DNA from: a virus
Length of the DNA stretch: 21,436 bases
Reading direction: 5' to 3' (one strand)
Virus record (IMG/VR): IMGVR_UViG_3300028800_001569
Coordinates: 1-21,436 of that record
Shown: positions 7,766 through 15,126 of the stretch, one piece after another
How positions within the stretch are numbered: position 1 is the first letter of the stretch
How the letters are laid out: the number at the start of each line of letters is the position of its first letter
Translations under genes and position numbers: made by a program
Notes under the pieces: model-generated
The model's database searches: none
Told to the model about the DNA's origin: nothing
What the model saw: the letters and a program-made list of their open reading frames with translations, nothing else

Positions 7766-9076
7766 TCAGACTTGTGTGACGCCGACAAGTCCTGCGGTTG
7801 TGGTCATGTTCGCCGGGACCGGCGACCACGAAATGGTGAGGCGCTTCGTGCCGTCAGCAGCAGACGGCGTGGCGAAGGTGCCGCGAACGTCTCCGGTCGT
7901 TGAAGTGGCCGGGCTCGTCGTGACAGCGGCGACGAAGGTGCCACCGGCATCGTCCTGGTTCTGGACGACGAGTTCGATGATGCCTGCGCCTTCGATGAAG
8001 GTCGTGACGCCGGAGACCACGACACCAACGGTCTGACCGGCAGTTCCGGTGTTACCAGCGGTGATCGCGGTACCGGCCTGAGTGGCACCGATTGCGTAGG
8101 TGCCAGCCAGCGCTACAACGCCGCCCGTCACCGACGAGCCGTTAGCCTGGGCCGTCAGCGTAGCGGCCTTGGCACCGGTCGTAACGGCTTCCGTGACTCG
8201 GACGTTCACCGAGATCAGCTTGAAGTCGAACGGAACGTCGATCTGGTACTGCTGCGCGTTCGCCAACTGTGGGAAGCGAACCGGAATTTCCAGCGTGGTC
8301 TGGTTGGCGACCGAGCCGCCGTTGATGAACGACTGCGGAGTGCCCCACCAGATGCCGAGATACGGGAAACGATCCGTCCGCAGCGGGAGGCCGAAGGTGT
8401 CGACGGTGCCAACGGTTGTCGCTGTCGAGTTGACGGTACCGACCGGCGTGATCGAGGCGATGTACTTGAACGCCTTGGTCGACGTGACACTACCGTTGTT
8501 CGGGCCGGTGAGGGCCTGCGTCATCGGGTATCCGTAGATGTCGTATCCACGGATGGTGTAGGTCGCGGCGGAATCGTCGGCGTTGTTCGTGATCTTGACG
8601 CAACGAGAAATCGCCCACAGTGGGTTCCAGGCGTTGATCGGACCATTCGATCCGTTGTCGCCCTGGCCAAAGTCAATCGGCGGCTGCGGCGCAGTCGCGG
8701 AGTTGACGTCGATGCCGAGCAGGCCGGTGACGGCCAGACCGGTGGCAGCGTTGGTGATAGCGCAGCCAATGGTGATGCCAGCGCCGCTGGCTGCCACGAG
8801 CGTCAGTGGCGTGCCGTTCACCGAAGTCTGGCTGGCGGCAATGTTGTTGGCGGCAGCGGTCGAAGGAGCTTGGTCGATGACCGTCAGGGCGGTCGTCGAG
8901 AGCCAGCCGTAGGTCGGCTGCGTCGCGCGCTGGCCCGGCTGATACGTGAACGGCCCGCGAGGGTCGAGCAGCATATCGCCCTGATACCAAGCGTTCGGCC
9001 CGGCATCAGGGTTCGAGTCGAAAGACTGGGCCTGCCCGAAGGTGACAAGCGGGCCTTGTTCAGCAGTGATTCCCAT
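7766..9076 (-). CDS. Virion structural protein downstream of major capsid gene
   Basis: This encodes 436 aa starting MGITAEQGPLVTFGQAQSFD, with GCGAGG upstream. Residues 1-60 are rich in aromatic and proline residues (NAWYQGDMLLDPRGPFTYQP), followed by alternating small-residue beta stretches (residues 75-130), a mid-region with KITNNADDSAATYTIRGYDI and GIWWGTPQSFINGGS, and a threonine/alanine/glycine-rich C-terminal third. No signal peptide or enzyme motif. The location immediately after the capsid gene and the partial similarity to the protein at 6457-7131 suggest an abundant virion protein, such as a decoration or tail-tube component. The specific role is unknown. Confidence 0.75.
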   Translation of the reverse strand: MGITAEQGPLVTFGQAQSFDSNPDAGPNAWYQGDMLLDPRGPFTYQPGQRATQPTYGWLSTTALTVIDQAPSTAAANNIAASQTSVNGTPLTLVAASGAGITIGCAITNAATGLAVTGLLGIDVNSATAPQPPIDFGQGDNGSNGPINAWNPLWAISRCVKITNNADDSAATYTIRGYDIYGYPMTQALTGPNNGSVTSTKAFKYIASITPVGTVNSTATTVGTVDTFGLPLRTDRFPYLGIWWGTPQSFINGGSVANQTTLEIPVRFPQLANAQQYQIDVPFDFKLISVNVRVTEAVTTGAKAATLTAQANGSSVTGGVVALAGTYAIGATQAGTAITAGNTGTAGQTVGVVVSGVTTFIEGAGIIELVVQNQDDAGGTFVAAVTTSPATSTTGDVRGTFATPSAADGTKRLTISWSPVPANMTTTAGLVGVTQV

Positions 9077-9119
9077 GGCGACTTAGCCTCGCAGTTGACA
9101 CCTGACGTGTTACGGCGTC

Positions 9120-9137
9120 GACCTCGGTTAGGAGGTC
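9120..9137 (-). promoter_or_regulatory. Hairpin across the capsid gene stop codon
   Basis: On the minus strand a perfect 6-bp stem (GACCTC/GAGGTC) with a 6-base loop places the TAA stop of the capsid gene in the loop. There is no U-tract, so it is not a normal intrinsic terminator. It may stabilise the capsid message end or reduce read-through into the next gene. The structure is seen in sequence; the role is inferred. Confidence 0.35.
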
Positions 9138-10054
9138 GGCGCAGTGCCCCACAGGGCGCGCGGGTCGTTGTAGTTGAAGCTGTAACGCTCCCAGCCCTTG
9201 ACCAGCAGGTTGTCGGTCGTGAAGTCGACCTGCATGTCGATCTCGAACGGCTCGCGCTCCAGGTACAGGAGGCCCGGCTGATCGGTCTTGATGTACCAAG
9301 GGTACGGCGACGTGAAGAAGACGTTCTTCACGTAATCCGTGACACCACCAGCGGTGCTGCCGATGACGTTCGGGTCGTTCATCGCGGTGCCCGGCCGGAG
9401 TTCAGCGCGGAGCAGGCGCAGAGCGACAGGCTCGTTGTTCGGGTGGATCACGAGCGTCTTGCCCGTGGCCATCATACGGAGACCAGCGTTGTCGTAGAAG
9501 CCGGTCTGGATCGAGATCATGCCGTTGAGCAGCGATGACTCGTTCAGGTCGACGTCGACTGACGGACGGTTCGCCCAGGTGGACGGACCAGAACCGCCAG
9601 CCGGAAGCGGGTGAGCGGTGCTCAGCAGGGCGACGCCGTCGCCACCGACCGTGTTGTCGTACGTGGTCGAGTTGTTGAAGACCGCCGCAGCGTAGATTTC
9701 CTTGGTCTGCGCGAACGAGCGCTGCAGGCCGAGGTTCGACGGACGGAACTGCGCCTTGTACAGGTTGTCCGAGATCGTGTTGCGGGTGATCGCGTAGCCA
9801 AGACCGATGCCGACGTGCAACTGGTTGTAGACGAAAGCCTCACCAGCGCCGTTGTCGAACTGGGTCTGGCCGCCGTCACTCTTGAGTTGCGCGAGAGGCA
9901 GGAACCGCATTGAAGCGGTGCGCTCCTGCGCCATCTCCGACTTGCCCTGGTCGAACAGCTTTGGCCAGATCGCGGGCCACTGCTTGTATTCGCCGACGAC
10001 TCCACGGAGACCTGGGACCAGGAGGTCGCGGATTGCTGCGACGTTGATAGCCAT
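9128..10054 (-). CDS. Major capsid protein
   Basis: This encodes 308 aa starting MAINVAAIRDLLVPGLRGVV. Features typical of a major head subunit of the Mu gpT/HK97-fold class: an N-terminal helical segment followed by a long extended region (FLPLAQLKSDGGQTQFDNGA), a mid-protein YAITRNTISDNLY helix, a loop with LLSTAHPLPAGGSGPSTWAN, and a C-terminal domain starting GKTLVIHPNNEPVALRLL and RPGTAMNDPNVI. Length fits small HK97-fold subunits. The gene follows a decoration-like gene by three bases, the usual order in many phages. There is no visible cleavage site or attached protease. The capsid identity is an inference from family-like motifs and position, fairly confident. Confidence 0.75.
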   Translation of the reverse strand: MAINVAAIRDLLVPGLRGVVGEYKQWPAIWPKLFDQGKSEMAQERTASMRFLPLAQLKSDGGQTQFDNGAGEAFVYNQLHVGIGLGYAITRNTISDNLYKAQFRPSNLGLQRSFAQTKEIYAAAVFNNSTTYDNTVGGDGVALLSTAHPLPAGGSGPSTWANRPSVDVDLNESSLLNGMISIQTGFYDNAGLRMMATGKTLVIHPNNEPVALRLLRAELRPGTAMNDPNVIGSTAGGVTDYVKNVFFTSPYPWYIKTDQPGLLYLEREPFEIDMQVDFTTDNLLVKGWERYSFNYNDPRALWGTAPTS

Positions 10055-10057
10055 GGA

Positions 10058-10684
10058 TCAGACCCCCGCCGAGTTCTTGTATTGCTGGTTGTTGAACGCG
10101 ACCATCACATTGTTGTAGCCGGTCGTGTTGTCGGTCCCGTTCACGCCAGGAGGCGAGGTCAGGATGTTGACAATCTTGAACGGGTACGTGCTGGTTGCGC
10201 CCGGCGTGCCGAGATACATCCCGGAGATGCCGGTGGTGGTGTTGCCGGAGCCAACCACGACGTCGGTGGTGAATCCGATCTTGGTGTAGTCGATGGCTGA
10301 AGCGCCAGCCTGCGCCAAGAACTGCGCGTTCGGATCGTCGATGATGTAGCAAGAGACATCACCGGTCGCGTCGGAGCCTGGGTAGTAGTTGTTCCAGACG
10401 CCCTTCTTCTGGCTCGTCGAGTAGTACTCGCAGCCGATGAAGATACCGACCGGAATCTTGGTTGACGTTGCGCCGTCACCAGCGACCCACTGCGTGAGAT
10501 AACCGGCCGCGCCGCCCTGCGCGTCACCGGAGACCCACATGCGAACCAAGTCGCCGAAGAAGATCGCGGTCGTGTACGTCGACTTGATCTTGTATGCAGT
10601 GGGGCTGCCCGCGCGAGCAAAGTTCGGTGCCCCGCTGGCAGTACCGACTTGCTGGAAGCCAAACGCGGCTTGCGTATTTGCCAA
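10058..10684 (-). CDS. Head decoration-like structural protein
   Basis: This encodes 208 aa starting at TTG (MANTQAAFGFQQVGTASGAP). GGGAGGA sits about 5 bases upstream and overlaps the end of the HNH gene. The pattern 'AAFGF...APN...YKI.STYTTAIFFGDLV' is typical of a family of abundant phage structural proteins encoded just before the capsid gene ('FGFRPV...Y.I.s..t..If.GD.V'), often described as decoration or structural proteins. Beta-rich, with small-residue runs; no enzyme motif. The TTG start is supported by the ribosome binding site and by the family's usual N-terminus. Confidence 0.7.
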   Translation of the reverse strand: MANTQAAFGFQQVGTASGAPNFARAGSPTAYKIKSTYTTAIFFGDLVRMWVSGDAQGGAAGYLTQWVAGDGATSTKIPVGIFIGCEYYSTSQKKGVWNNYYPGSDATGDVSCYIIDDPNAQFLAQAGASAIDYTKIGFTTDVVVGSGNTTTGISGMYLGTPGATSTYPFKIVNILTSPPGVNGTDNTTGYNNVMVAFNNQQYKNSAGV

Positions 10685-10685
10685 A

Positions 10686-11147
10686 TTATCCTCCCGTCGT
10701 CATCATTGGAGAAGAAGCTATCGATGACGCGATAGCGGCACCCCTAGCTACGATTGCGCGCTCGATGACGGAGAAGTCATCTCCGGCTGAGATCGCATTC
10801 ATCGCGCTCTTCAGCAGCGCGGTCACCGTGTTCTCAGAATTTTGCTTGCGAGAAACATCCCGCAGGTTGACGAGCCTATTGTCGTCACGGTCACGATTGA
10901 TGTGGTCGATCTCCCGTGAAGGCCATTCCTTGTAAGAAATGAACCACGCCAGCCGGTGAGCTAAGAATTTGTGATAGTTGACACGGATCACTCGATATCC
11001 GTTCGGCATAACAAAGCCAGCCGGGGCTGTCGCTCCACGACCGTACTTGCGAAGGAAGACGCCAGTCTTCGGATCATAGGAAAGCAGAGAGCAAACCAGT
11101 TCGTGGTTCACCGCCTCCTGCTTCATCCTATTTACGAGACCAGCCAT
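10686..11147 (-). CDS. HNH homing-type endonuclease with extra C-terminal tail
   Basis: About 153 aa. The fold is recognisable: GVFLRKYGRG, GYRVIRVNYHKFLAHRLAWF, WPSREIDHINRDRDDNRLVN and NLRDVSRKQNSENT form the HNH_3-type layout with the catalytic H in EIDH and the N of the second motif. Such enzymes nick or cut DNA to spread their own gene. The start is uncertain: the frame opens at 11156 (TTG), with in-frame ATGs at 11147 and 11126, none with a convincing Shine-Dalgarno. After the usual end of the domain (about residue 105) there is a 45-residue tail (TVTALLKSAMNAISAGDD, then ERAIVARGAAIASS) unlike an HNH protein, which may be leftover coding sequence of an interrupted gene. Confidence 0.75.
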   Translation of the reverse strand: MAGLVNRMKQEAVNHELVCSLLSYDPKTGVFLRKYGRGATAPAGFVMPNGYRVIRVNYHKFLAHRLAWFISYKEWPSREIDHINRDRDDNRLVNLRDVSRKQNSENTVTALLKSAMNAISAGDDFSVIERAIVARGAAIASSIASSPMMTTGG

Positions 11148-11374
11148 CGCTGACAAATCTGCCCTGTCTTGGCGATCAACTCTGACACCGGCTCGGTGCG
11201 AGGATCGTCGAGGTTGAAACCGTCACAGCGCGCGACGGCTGTCTGAGGGGATTTGCCTGCCCTGCGTGGGCGGCGCTTCCGAGCGGCCTGCTGGCCCTTC
11301 AACACCACCAGCAAGGCGGCGTTGGTATTCTGATCTACGGACGGTAGGAGAGTCGCGAGACGGTTACAAGATAT
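11132..11374 (-). pseudogene. Open frame without good start, possible gene remnant
   Basis: Upstream of the HNH gene a minus-strand frame stays open from about 11374 to a TAA at 11132. It reads NTNAALLVVLKGQQAARKRR, then CDGFNLDDPRTEPVSELIAK. There is no ATG in frame; TTG at 11314 is the first usable start and lacks a ribosome binding site. It overlaps the HNH start in another frame. It may be the 5' side of a gene interrupted by the HNH element, a short real gene with a non-standard start, or chance. I do not recognise the sequence. The stretch 11150-11389 holds nothing else I can identify. Confidence 0.3.
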
Positions 11375-11389
11375 TGGAGGGGCAAATCA

Positions 11390-11620
11390 TTAACGATTTG
11401 AATCGATGAAATCGACCACATCGGCCTTCGCCGCGAGCACCATTTCCATGCCTTTGTGGAAGTGATCGAGGGCTTCACCTTTCTTCAGACGACCAGCCTG
11501 CTCATCGAATAAACCATCGATATATCTACGAAAAAGCCCGACGACGAAGTCGCGGCATGCGTCATCGATCAGCTTCAACATCTCGTCTTTATCGGGCGCT
11601 CCGCTCATGCCCAAGAGCAT
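11390..11620 (-). CDS. Small hypothetical protein
   Basis: This encodes 76 aa starting MLLGMSGAPDKDEMLKLIDD. GGGAG lies 8 bases before the ATG at 11620. A longer frame exists upstream, but it runs antisense through nadM and is a shadow. The protein is mostly helical with acidic and lysine residues (CRDFVVGLFRRYIDGLFDEQ, then EMVLAAKADVVDFIDSNR). It is transcribed leftward, divergent from nadM, from the palindrome-rich control region. No known domain was recognised. It could be an early or regulatory protein; this is not shown by the sequence. Confidence 0.55.
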   Translation of the reverse strand: MLLGMSGAPDKDEMLKLIDDACRDFVVGLFRRYIDGLFDEQAGRLKKGEALDHFHKGMEMVLAAKADVVDFIDSNR

Positions 11621-11636
11621 GACGGAGGCTCCCAGC

Positions 11637-11712
11637 CTGTACAGTTCTGTACAGAATTGTTCACAATTTTCGGACGGGGTAATTACTCCCGTTAATTGCC
11701 CCGAATTACCCC
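11637..11712. promoter_or_regulatory. Divergent control region with clustered palindromes
   Basis: Between the leftward small gene and rightward nadM lie two copies of the palindrome CTGTACAG (11637-11644 and 11647-11654) separated by TT, then AATTGT-TC-ACAATT (11655-11668), then AATT/CCCC-type elements: GGGGTAATT (11676-11684), AATTGCCCC (11694-11702) and AATTACCCC (11704-11712). These look like operator sites for one or more dimeric regulators. A TTGACT at 11734-11739 could be a -35 element for nadM, but no good -10 is found at the proper distance. Confidence 0.5.
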
Positions 11713-11770
11713 CGAAATCGTCCCGGGACCATATTGACTGGCGAGACGATTTATGGAATGGGCGGTCATT

Positions 11771-11791
11771 AGCCGGACGGAGCGTCCGGCT
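11771..11791 (+). promoter_or_regulatory. Hairpin in the nadM leader
   Basis: A perfect 9-bp inverted repeat (AGCCGGACG/CGTCCGGCT) with a GAG loop lies 22 bases before the nadM start, just ahead of its Shine-Dalgarno AAGGGAG. No U-tract follows. It could modulate translation or mark an RNA 5' end. It does not match any NAD+-sensing riboswitch that I know. Confidence 0.4.
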
Positions 11792-11812
11792 ACCGCGCAA
11801 GGGAGACTTGCC

Positions 11813-12871
11813 ATGCTGGACTACGCAGTTTTGGTTGGAAGATTCCAGCCCTTCCATAACGGTCATCAGGCAGTACTCGACCGCGCTCTCAAGGAAGCGC
11901 GCACGGTCATTGTCCTGATCGGCTCCTCGAACCTGCACCGCAGCCCAAAGAACCCATTCACCTACGAAGAACGGGTTCAGATGATCGGCGATGTCTACGG
12001 GAGACGATGGCGGGATCGAGAGATTTCGCTCGATCCCTTCAACAACCGCATCGTCTTCCGGCCGCTGAACGATTTCCCAGACCGTGACGCGCTCTGGATC
12101 ACCGCTGTCGGCGAGATCGTCGAAAGCGTGCTCGACAAGAGCAGCGCAAATCCGAAGATCGGCTTCGTCAGCTTCAGCGGCGACACACTTGCGACAGCCG
12201 ATGGAAAGTGGTTCCCGCAGTGGGAGCCTATCGACATGAAGGTGAGACAGGGCACGATCAGCGCCACCGCGATCCGCGAGCAGTATCTCCAGGCGGCACC
12301 GATCATCGGCAACTACATGCCGATAGAGGTGCAGAAATTTTTGCAGGACTTCTCGCTGAAGCCTGAGTTCAAATGGCTGCTCAACGAGGCGCGCTTTCTT
12401 CGATCTTACGCCGACGAATGGGGTGAAGGACCATTCGTCACCGCCGACGCGGTCGTCGAGCAGAGCGGCCACATCCTCCTCGTGACCAGAAAGCATCCGC
12501 CGTACGAAGGAGCGCTCGCGCTCCCTGGTGGATTTGCAAAACCGAACGAGCGTCTCATCGACACGATGGCCAGAGAACTCAGGGAGGAGACGCGCATCTC
12601 AGACAATTATGGCCCGATCCCTATTGGCAAGATCAAGACCTTCATCAAGGGATCGGCGCTAATCGATACACCGGAACGCGATCCTCGCGGCGGGATCATC
12701 ACGATGGCGTATCACCTCGAACTTCCGAAGAGCGAACAACTCTTCCGCGTTCGCGGCGACGACGATGCCGCGCATGCCCAGTGGTATGACATCGCCAATC
12801 TGAAACCAGATCAGCTTATGGCTGATCACTGGTTTATCATTCAGCGCTTCATTGGAGTGAACTGGAAATAA
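11813..12871 (+). CDS. nadM: Bifunctional NMN adenylyltransferase / Nudix hydrolase
   Basis: This encodes 352 aa starting MLDYAVLVGRFQPFHNGHQA, with AAGGGAG before the ATG at 11813; an open frame extends upstream to 11753 without support. Domain 1 (about 1-190) is a nucleotidyltransferase: GRFQPFHNGH (residues 9-18) carries the HxGH-type ATP site and ISATAIRE (149-156) is the second signature. It joins NMN and ATP to give NAD+ and pyrophosphate. Domain 2 (about 200-352) has a complete Nudix box, residues 240-262 (G-x5-E-x7-RELREET), as in ADP-ribose pyrophosphatases. The same fusion is known from bacterial NadM-Nudix proteins and from phage KVP40. It is followed after 46 bases by nadV, forming a two-gene salvage operon. 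Confidence 0.93.
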   Translation: MLDYAVLVGRFQPFHNGHQAVLDRALKEARTVIVLIGSSNLHRSPKNPFTYEERVQMIGDVYGRRWRDREISLDPFNNRIVFRPLNDFPDRDALWITAVGEIVESVLDKSSANPKIGFVSFSGDTLATADGKWFPQWEPIDMKVRQGTISATAIREQYLQAAPIIGNYMPIEVQKFLQDFSLKPEFKWLLNEARFLRSYADEWGEGPFVTADAVVEQSGHILLVTRKHPPYEGALALPGGFAKPNERLIDTMARELREETRISDNYGPIPIGKIKTFIKGSALIDTPERDPRGGIITMAYHLELPKSEQLFRVRGDDDAAHAQWYDIANLKPDQLMADHWFIIQRFIGVNWK

Positions 12872-12917
12872 CGCGACTGGGAGCCAGCCGCGTCAATGGC
12901 CTGAAAGGAGATTTCAC

Positions 12918-14300
12918 ATGGCCAACATAAGAGCAGTACGCAATCCACTCACCGACACCGACAGCTACAAATTCTCTCACTTCCTGCAGTACCCTCCGGA
13001 GATCACCAACGTGTCCTCGTACATCGAGGCGCGCTCCGGTGACGACTGGATCGTCTTCTTCGGTCTGCAGATGTGGCTGAAGGATTATCTCTCCAAGCCG
13101 ATCATGATGGACGACGTCGCCGACGCCGAACTTCTGATGAAGCAACACGGCGAGCCGTTCAACACGCGCGGCTTCACAAGCCTCATCGGCAAGCCGTGGC
13201 CGGTCAAGATTCAGGCGGTCGCCGAAGGCACGCCGGTCGCTCCGGGGAACGTCCTTGTGCAACTCTCCAACACTGATCCGGAGCTTCCGTGGGTGACGTC
13301 GTTCCTGGAGACGTCACTGCTGCGCGCGATATGGTACCCAAGCACGGTCGCTACCAACAGCCGCAAGATCAAGCGCCTCATCAAGCGCTACCTCGATGAC
13401 ACCGGCAATCCCGATCTGCTGCCGTTCAAGCTGCACGACTTCGGCTTCCGTGGCGTATCGAGCCGCGAGAGCGGATGTATCGGCGGGCTGGCGCACCTCG
13501 TCAACTTCATGGGCTCCGACACGGTCGGTGCTCTGGAGTACGGTCGCAGGTTCTACCGCGAGCCGTGCGCCGGTTTCAGCATTCCGGCCGCCGAGCACAG
13601 CACGATCATGGCGTGGACCCAGGCCGGTGAGGTCAACGCCTACGACAACATGATCAAGCAGTTCAGCAAGAAGGGGTCGATCTACGCCGTCGTCTCGGAC
13701 ACCTACGATATCTTCGCGGCCTGCGACAAGCTCTGGGGCGGCATTCTCCGTGACAAGATCGTTGCGGCTGGCGGCACCTTGGTGATCCGGCCGGACTCCG
13801 GCGACCCGGTCGACACTACGCTGAAGGTTCTCAACATCCTGGTGAACCGCTTCGGCACCAAGACCAACGACAAGGGATTCAAGGTGCTGCCGGACTATCT
13901 CAGGATCATCTGGGGAGATGGCGTCAATTATTCCTCGATCTCGGAAATTCTCTATGGCCTGAAGGATGCAGGCTGGTCGGCCGACAACATCGCGTTCGGA
14001 ATGGGCGGCGCTCTTCTCCAGGACGTCACCCGCGATGACTTCTCATTCGCGATGAAGGCGAACGCCGTCAGTGTCGATGGCGGCGCGAAGTGGATGCCGA
14101 TCTCCAAGAACCCGGTAACGTCGTCCGGCAAGAAGTCGAAGGCCGGTCGGCTCGGGCTGATCCGCGAGGAGGAGTGGAAGACCGTTCCGGAAGCTTCCAT
14201 CGAAGACCCGCGCAGCAACTATCTCAAGACCGTCTGGGAAGACGGCCGGTTGCTGATCGAGACGACGTTGAAGGAAGTCCGCGAGCGCGCTGCGGTCTGA
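12918..14300 (+). CDS. nadV: Nicotinamide phosphoribosyltransferase
   Basis: This encodes 460 aa, the normal length of the NAMPT family. Family signatures: TDSYKFSHFLQYP near the N-terminus, SSYIEARSGDDW, FFGLQMWLKDYL, HDFGFRGVSSRESG (about 170-185), IPAAEHSTIMAW (about 220), VSDTYDIFAACDKLWGG, VIRPDSGDP (about 290, phosphate site) and IIWGDGVNYSSI. It converts nicotinamide and PRPP to NMN, the substrate of the neighbouring NadM. AAAGGAG is 7-8 bases before the ATG. Together the two enzymes rebuild NAD+ from nicotinamide; phages with such a pair can resist NAD+-depleting defence systems. The operon ends at a strong terminator. Confidence 0.95.
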   Translation: MANIRAVRNPLTDTDSYKFSHFLQYPPEITNVSSYIEARSGDDWIVFFGLQMWLKDYLSKPIMMDDVADAELLMKQHGEPFNTRGFTSLIGKPWPVKIQAVAEGTPVAPGNVLVQLSNTDPELPWVTSFLETSLLRAIWYPSTVATNSRKIKRLIKRYLDDTGNPDLLPFKLHDFGFRGVSSRESGCIGGLAHLVNFMGSDTVGALEYGRRFYREPCAGFSIPAAEHSTIMAWTQAGEVNAYDNMIKQFSKKGSIYAVVSDTYDIFAACDKLWGGILRDKIVAAGGTLVIRPDSGDPVDTTLKVLNILVNRFGTKTNDKGFKVLPDYLRIIWGDGVNYSSISEILYGLKDAGWSADNIAFGMGGALLQDVTRDDFSFAMKANAVSVDGGAKWMPISKNPVTSSGKKSKAGRLGLIREEEWKTVPEASIEDPRSNYLKTVWEDGRLLIETTLKEVRERAAV

Positions 14301-14302
14301 AG

Positions 14303-14316
14303 GTACATGATTGTAC
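14303..14316. promoter_or_regulatory. Short palindrome after nadV
   Basis: GTACA-TGAT-TGTAC, an inverted repeat 3 bases after the nadV stop and before the terminator. Its core resembles the CTGTACAG operators at 11637-11654, so the same regulator might bind here, but the match is short. Confidence 0.25.
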
Positions 14317-14322
14317 AATGGA

Positions 14323-14348
14323 GAGCGGCCTTCGGGCCGCTCTTTTTT
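14323..14348 (+). terminator. Intrinsic terminator of the nadM-nadV operon
   Basis: Stem GAGCGGCC/GGCCGCTC (8 bp) with a TTCG tetraloop followed directly by six T. It is a textbook rho-independent terminator placed 22 bases after the nadV stop. Confidence 0.93.
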
Positions 14349-14371
14349 GTGTGACGTCCAGGAGATGATGA

Positions 14372-14560
14372 ATGTCTAGCGAAAAAAATACCTATAGCTG
14401 CGCGAAATGCGGCAATTCATTCGAGAGCGAGCACACCGCGATGTGCGGCCTGTCCGACATCCGTGAATACAAGGAAGGAACTCCTGTCCCTGACATCGGC
14501 TTGTTCGTCTGCGACGAGTGTGCAGAGCAGATTAGGAATGGCAGAGGTGCAAGGATTTGA
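14372..14560 (+). CDS. Small zinc-ribbon protein
   Basis: This encodes 62 aa starting MSSEKNTYSCAKCGNSFESE. Two CxxC pairs, CAKC (residues 10-13) and CDEC (about 49-52), frame the protein and suggest one zinc site. CAGGAG lies about 9 bases before the ATG. It comes after the nadV terminator, so it needs its own promoter or read-through; none was clear. Its last 22 bases overlap the 3' end of tRNA-Trp on the other strand. Function unknown; the size suits a phage regulatory or adaptor protein. Confidence 0.7.
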   Translation: MSSEKNTYSCAKCGNSFESEHTAMCGLSDIREYKEGTPVPDIGLFVCDECAEQIRNGRGARI

Positions 14561-14612
14561 ACCTTGACTGACGGTGTTGGAAGCCGTTGTGCTACCGTTA
14601 CACTACACCCCC
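14539..14612 (-). tRNA. tRNA-Trp (anticodon CCA)
   Basis: Cloverleaf with acceptor GGGGGTG/CACCTCT (two G-U), T-arm CAAGG-TTCAAAT-CCTTG, discriminator G and encoded CCA. The anticodon loop TTCCAAC gives CCA; G73 fits Trp. One mismatch (C31-A39) in the anticodon stem. A one-base shift would read TCC (Gly), but a standard tRNA-Gly(TCC) exists at 15336, and Gly normally has U73. Confidence 0.75.
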
Positions 14613-14616
14613 GTAT

Positions 14617-14690
14617 TGGTACTCGGAGCCAGGATCGAACTGGCGTAACCCGGTCCACAGCCGAGCGCTTTTCCACTAAGCTATCCGAGC
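14617..14690 (-). tRNA. tRNA-His (anticodon GTG), alphaproteobacterial type
   Basis: Acceptor GCTCGGA/TCCGAGT, D-arm GCTT...AAGC, anticodon loop CTGTGGA, T-arm GCCAG-TTCGATC-CTGGC, encoded CCA. The discriminator is A73 and the base at -1 is T, not the nearly universal G-1:C73 of tRNA-His. This matches the known alphaproteobacterial deviation and points to the host. Confidence 0.9.
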
Positions 14691-14763
14691 ATGAAACAGA
14701 ATCTCAGAAGAGCAAAAATACTTGGGATGCCGCAAGGCACTGCGGCCAACATTCTTAGAAATG

Positions 14764-15126
14764 TCATTGCTATTCTCGATGGCTCAGAAACTTGGTCTTG
14801 ATAATTGCTATCGATGCTCGAACAGAATTATGTCTGTCGACGAATTTTCAATCGACCATAAGATCGACTGGCTGAACTCAGAAACACCTCTCCTGACTTT
14901 TTTGGATATAGAAAATATCGCTTTCTCGCACTATCTCTGCAATGTCAGAGCAGCAAAAAACCCTCTCAAAAAATACAACTCAGATTTGGAAAGGGGTCGA
15001 GCTTCGGAAAAACGAATGCGAGAGAATGGGACTTGGCGAGCGCGCCAAGACGTAAAGAACAAGAATCGTAAAATCAAACGTGCAGCATCAAAACTGGTCG
15101 CGGCCATGGGGGTTGAACCCACCTAA
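14764..15126 (+). CDS. HNH endonuclease-like protein between tRNA genes
   Basis: About 120 aa from ATG 14764 (MSLLFSMAQKLGLDNCYRCS); the frame opens at 14722. CYRC, FSIDHKIDW and LCNVRAAKNPL are spaced as in HNH nucleases with a zinc-binding cysteine pair: DH of the first motif and the N of LCN would be catalytic. The C-terminus is lysine/arginine-rich. The last codons (AMGVEPT) are antisense to tRNA-Met/Ile at 15095, so the stop codon lies within the tRNA gene, suggesting that the element inserted next to the tRNA and lost its own end. Likely a mobile free-standing homing endonuclease. Confidence 0.65.
   Translation, partial: SLLFSMAQKLGLDNCYRCSNRIMSVDEFSIDHKIDWLNSETPLLTFLDIENIAFSHYLCNVRAAKNPLKKYNSDLERGRASEKRMRENGTWRARQDVKNKNRKIKRAASKLVAAMGVEPT

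Noticed and set aside
11771-11791. NAD+ riboswitch before nadM
   Set aside because: Only one simple hairpin is present, with no match to the core of a known NAD+-binding RNA.
11390-12496. A 368-codon minus-strand frame across nadM
   Set aside because: Most of it is the antisense shadow of nadM, a well-supported enzyme; only the last 76 codons outside nadM with their own ribosome binding site were kept.
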